The position numbers were made by a program, and so were the translations under genes. 6,940 nucleotides of DNA. Source: Anaerolineales bacterium. GTDB lineage: Bacteria > Chloroflexota > Anaerolineae > Anaerolineales > Villigracilaceae. The notes beneath the pieces were generated by a model, which was given only the letters and a program-made list of their open reading frames with translations, had not been told where the DNA came from and did not search any database. The stretch lies in the NCBI GenBank assembly GCA_016789485.1, contig JAEURE010000141.1, positions 1-6,940 of the forward strand. The letters run 5' to 3'. Of this stretch, positions 5,341 to 6,940 are shown one piece after another. Each line of letters opens with the position of its first letter. The stretch's first letter is position 1.

Positions 5341-6940
5341 CTACATCCTAAACACCCCAAACCCACCCTCTTCCTTCGGTGAATTCAAAACAATGGATAG
5401 AGCCAACCCAAGTACTTGACGCGTTTCATCGGGAGCGATAACACCATCGTCCCATAATCTTGCGGAGGAGTGATAGGGACTGCCTTCGGTTTCGTATTTC
5501 TCCAGGAGTGGACGTTTGAACTCTTCCGCTTCTTCCGCGCTGAGAGCTGGTTTGCCTTCTCTGATGAGTTGATCCTGCTTGATGGTTAAGAGCACGTTCG
5601 CGGCTTGTTCCCCGCCCATGACGGAGATTCTTGCGTTGGGCCACATCCACAGGAAGCGGGAGCCATAGGCGCGGCCTGCCATGGCGTAGTTGCCTGCGCC
5701 GAAGGAGCCGCCGATGACAAGTGTCAATTTGGGGACGCGGGTCGTGGCAACGGCATGAACCATCTTTGCGCCGTCTTTGGCGATGCCGCCTGTTTCGTAT
5801 TCCTTGCCGACCATGAAGCCTGTGATGTTTTGCAGGAACAGTAATGGGATTCCGCGCTGGTCGCAGAGTTCGATGAAATGAGTCCCTTTAAGCGCGGACT
5901 CGCTGAACAGCACGCCGTTGTTGGCGATGATGCCGACGGGGTATCCGTGAATGCGGGCAAAGCCGCAGACGAGAGTGGTGCCGTAACGCGCCTTGAATTC
6001 GCGGAACTTGGAACCGTCCACGATGCGGGCGATGATCTCGCGGACGTCGTAGGACTCTTTGAAGGTGCGCGGCAGGACGCCGTACAATTCGTCAGGGTTG
6101 TATAAAGGTTCCTCGGGGGGAGCAACTTCCAGCGCGGAAAGATGCGAATGAACATGTCCTCGGGGCAGAGTCTCTACGATGCTGCGAAGAATCTCAATGG
6201 CATGATCATCATCCTCGGCGAAATGATCCGCAACACCGCTCTTGCGGGTGTGGACATCCGCGCCGCCCAATTCTTCGGCAGTGACATCCTCGCCCGTGGC
6301 GGCTTTGACGAGAGGCGGGCCGCCCAGAAAAATGGTACCCGCGCCTTTGACAATGATGGCTTCATCGCTCATCGCAGGGACGTACGCGCCGCCCGCGGTG
6401 CAGCTGCCCATGACGGCAGCGATCTGCGGAATGCGCTTGGCGGACATGCGCGCCTGATTGTAAAAAATGCGTCCAAAGTGATGCGCGTCTGGGAAGACCT
6501 CATCTTGCAGCGGCAGATACGCGCCGCCCGAATCGACAAGATACAAACAGGGTAGATGATTTTCCTCGGCGACCTGCTGTGCGCGCAAATGCTTTTTGAC
6601 GGTCATCGAAAAATACGAACCGCCTTTGACGGTGGCGTCGTTGGCAACGATCATCACTTCGCGGTTGGAAATTCGTCCGATGCCTGTGACGATGCCCGCG
6701 CTTGGAGCGGTAAGAGCATCGCTTTCTTTTTCTTTATACATATTCCACGCGGCAAGCGCGGAGAGTTCGAGGAAGGGCGCGCCAGGGTCGAGCAGGCGTT
6801 CGATGCGTTCGCGCACGAAGAGCTTGCCCTGTTCTTCATGTCGCTTGCGGTATTTCTCGCCGCCGCCTTCACGGACGAGGGCAAGCCGCTTTTTCAATTC
6901 ACTCGCGAGGGCGCGGTTGTGTTCTGCATTGGCTTTGAAT
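5341..6940 (-). CDS. mccB: methylcrotonyl-CoA carboxylase-type carboxyltransferase (beta) subunit, 5' end cut
   Basis: 532 codons are visible and the frame stays open to the right edge (first residues [18 protein letters not shown]), so only about the first 10-25 residues are missing. The protein transfers CO2 from carboxybiotin to the acyl-CoA. Numbering from the first visible residue, the N-terminal crotonase-like domain carries [12 protein letters not shown] (23-34), [17 protein letters not shown] (135-151), [13 protein letters not shown] (154-166), [16 protein letters not shown] (178-193) and [11 protein letters not shown] (207-217). The C-terminal domain has [17 protein letters not shown] (340-356), [11 protein letters not shown] (372-382), [16 protein letters not shown] (411-426) and [12 protein letters not shown] (438-449). 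These blocks, especially [15 protein letters not shown] and the FGVFRM terminus, match MCC beta better than propionyl- or acetyl-CoA carboxylases; geranyl-CoA carboxylase is a less likely alternative. The stop (TAG, 5343-5341) lies inside the heptamer array of the S23 unit. Partners are the biotin carboxylase and BCCP of this operon. Confidence 0.93.
   Translation of the reverse strand, partial: FKANAEHNRALASELKKRLALVREGGGEKYRKRHEEQGKLFVRERIERLLDPGAPFLELSALAAWNMYKEKESDALTAPSAGIVTGIGRISNREVMIVANDATVKGGSYFSMTVKKHLRAQQVAEENHLPCLYLVDSGGAYLPLQDEVFPDAHHFGRIFYNQARMSAKRIPQIAAVMGSCTAGGAYVPAMSDEAIIVKGAGTIFLGGPPLVKAATGEDVTAEELGGADVHTRKSGVADHFAEDDDHAIEILRSIVETLPRGHVHSHLSALEVAPPEEPLYNPDELYGVLPRTFKESYDVREIIARIVDGSKFREFKARYGTTLVCGFARIHGYPVGIIANNGVLFSESALKGTHFIELCDQRGIPLLFLQNITGFMVGKEYETGGIAKDGAKMVHAVATTRVPKLTLVIGGSFGAGNYAMAGRAYGSRFLWMWPNARISVMGGEQAANVLLTIKQDQLIREGKPALSAEEAEEFKRPLLEKYETEGSPYHSSARLWDDGVIAPDETRQVLGLALSIVLNSPKEEGGFGVFRM

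Larger units (their letters stand above)
5317..5344 (-). repeat. right (5') heptamer array, four units
   Basis: Read on the minus strand, four consecutive heptamers stand in perfect phase: GTAGAAA (5344-5338), GTAGAAA (5337-5331), GTGGCAA (5330-5324) and GTGGAGG (5323-5317). All begin GT(A/G)G. The first contains the mccB stop codon and the last contains the S23 Shine-Dalgarno GGAGG. Confidence 0.8.
4806..5350 (-). mobile_element. candidate intervening-sequence-like S23 unit with inverted heptamer arrays
   Basis: The unit consists of the S23 gene, an inverted pair of heptamer arrays at its two ends, and a six-base direct repeat ATCCTA just outside each array (4806-4811 and 5345-5350). It is AT-richer than its surroundings and interrupts an operon whose other genes are tightly packed. 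Known 23S rRNA intervening sequences also combine an S23 open reading frame with complementary ends, so the comparison is natural, but this copy lies between protein genes. No transposase or reverse transcriptase is present, so any movement would need help in trans. The direct repeat may be fortuitous because both copies include AGGAT, and one copy serves as a ribosome binding site. Mobility is inferred. Confidence 0.5.

Noticed and set aside
5724..6155. Minus-strand alternate frame of 143 codons
   Set aside because: A Ser/Ala/Pro-rich shadow of mccB with no domain.
6142..6555. Plus-strand open frame of 137 codons
   Set aside because: Antisense to the conserved MccB N-domain and without family features.
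5341..6897. Start of the carboxyltransferase at the TTG at 6897
   Set aside because: The frame stays open upstream to the window edge and the extra residues ([14 protein letters not shown]) fit the normal N-terminal helix of MccB, so the true start lies outside.

Overview
The window is a compact operon read entirely from the minus strand, so transcription runs from high to low coordinates. There is almost no intergenic DNA. Several junctions overlap (TGATG at 529-531 and 72-76, ATGA at 4315-4318, an 11-base overlap at 3332-3342). No stretch over 300 bases lacks a gene, and I see no tRNA, rRNA, CRISPR array, promoter or rho-independent terminator. The promoter probably lies beyond the right edge. 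Protein style and the roughly 50-60% GC of the metabolic genes would fit an Anaerolineae-type Chloroflexota bacterium. That placement is an impression, not a demonstrated assignment.

In order of transcription, the operon begins with the beta subunit of a 3-methylcrotonyl-CoA-type carboxylase (mccB, 5' end cut by the window edge). A small S23-family four-helix-bundle gene follows, tightly enclosed by inverted arrays of a GT(A/G)G-type heptamer. Next come a DUF1579-like protein, an extended-SDR NAD-dependent epimerase-like protein, a biotin carboxylase, a GT87/DUF2029-like membrane protein, a separate biotin carboxyl carrier protein, a MaoC-fold hydratase, and the first codons of a CitE/HpcH-type CoA-ester lyase that runs off the left edge.

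The carboxylase subunits, MaoC hydratase and CitE-like lyase form a coherent leucine/isovalerate (and possibly itaconate) catabolic set. 3-Methylcrotonyl-CoA would be carboxylated to 3-methylglutaconyl-CoA, hydrated by the MaoC protein, and the 3-hydroxy-3-methylglutaryl-CoA cleaved by the CitE-type lyase. The order resembles, from memory, the Mycobacterium tuberculosis accD1-accA1-fadE19-Rv2499c(MaoC)-citE(Rv2498c) cluster, without the acyl-CoA dehydrogenase inside this window.

Two features stand out. (1) The S23 gene is markedly AT-richer than its neighbours. It is bracketed by inverted heptamer arrays that supply its Shine-Dalgarno sequence, its stop codon and the stop codon of mccB, and that can pair across the gene. 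This looks like an intervening-sequence-like element sitting in a protein operon. (2) The carboxylase alpha subunit is split into biotin carboxylase and BT/BCCP parts by a membrane-protein gene, and all three pieces lie in one reading frame, separated only by two stop codons.
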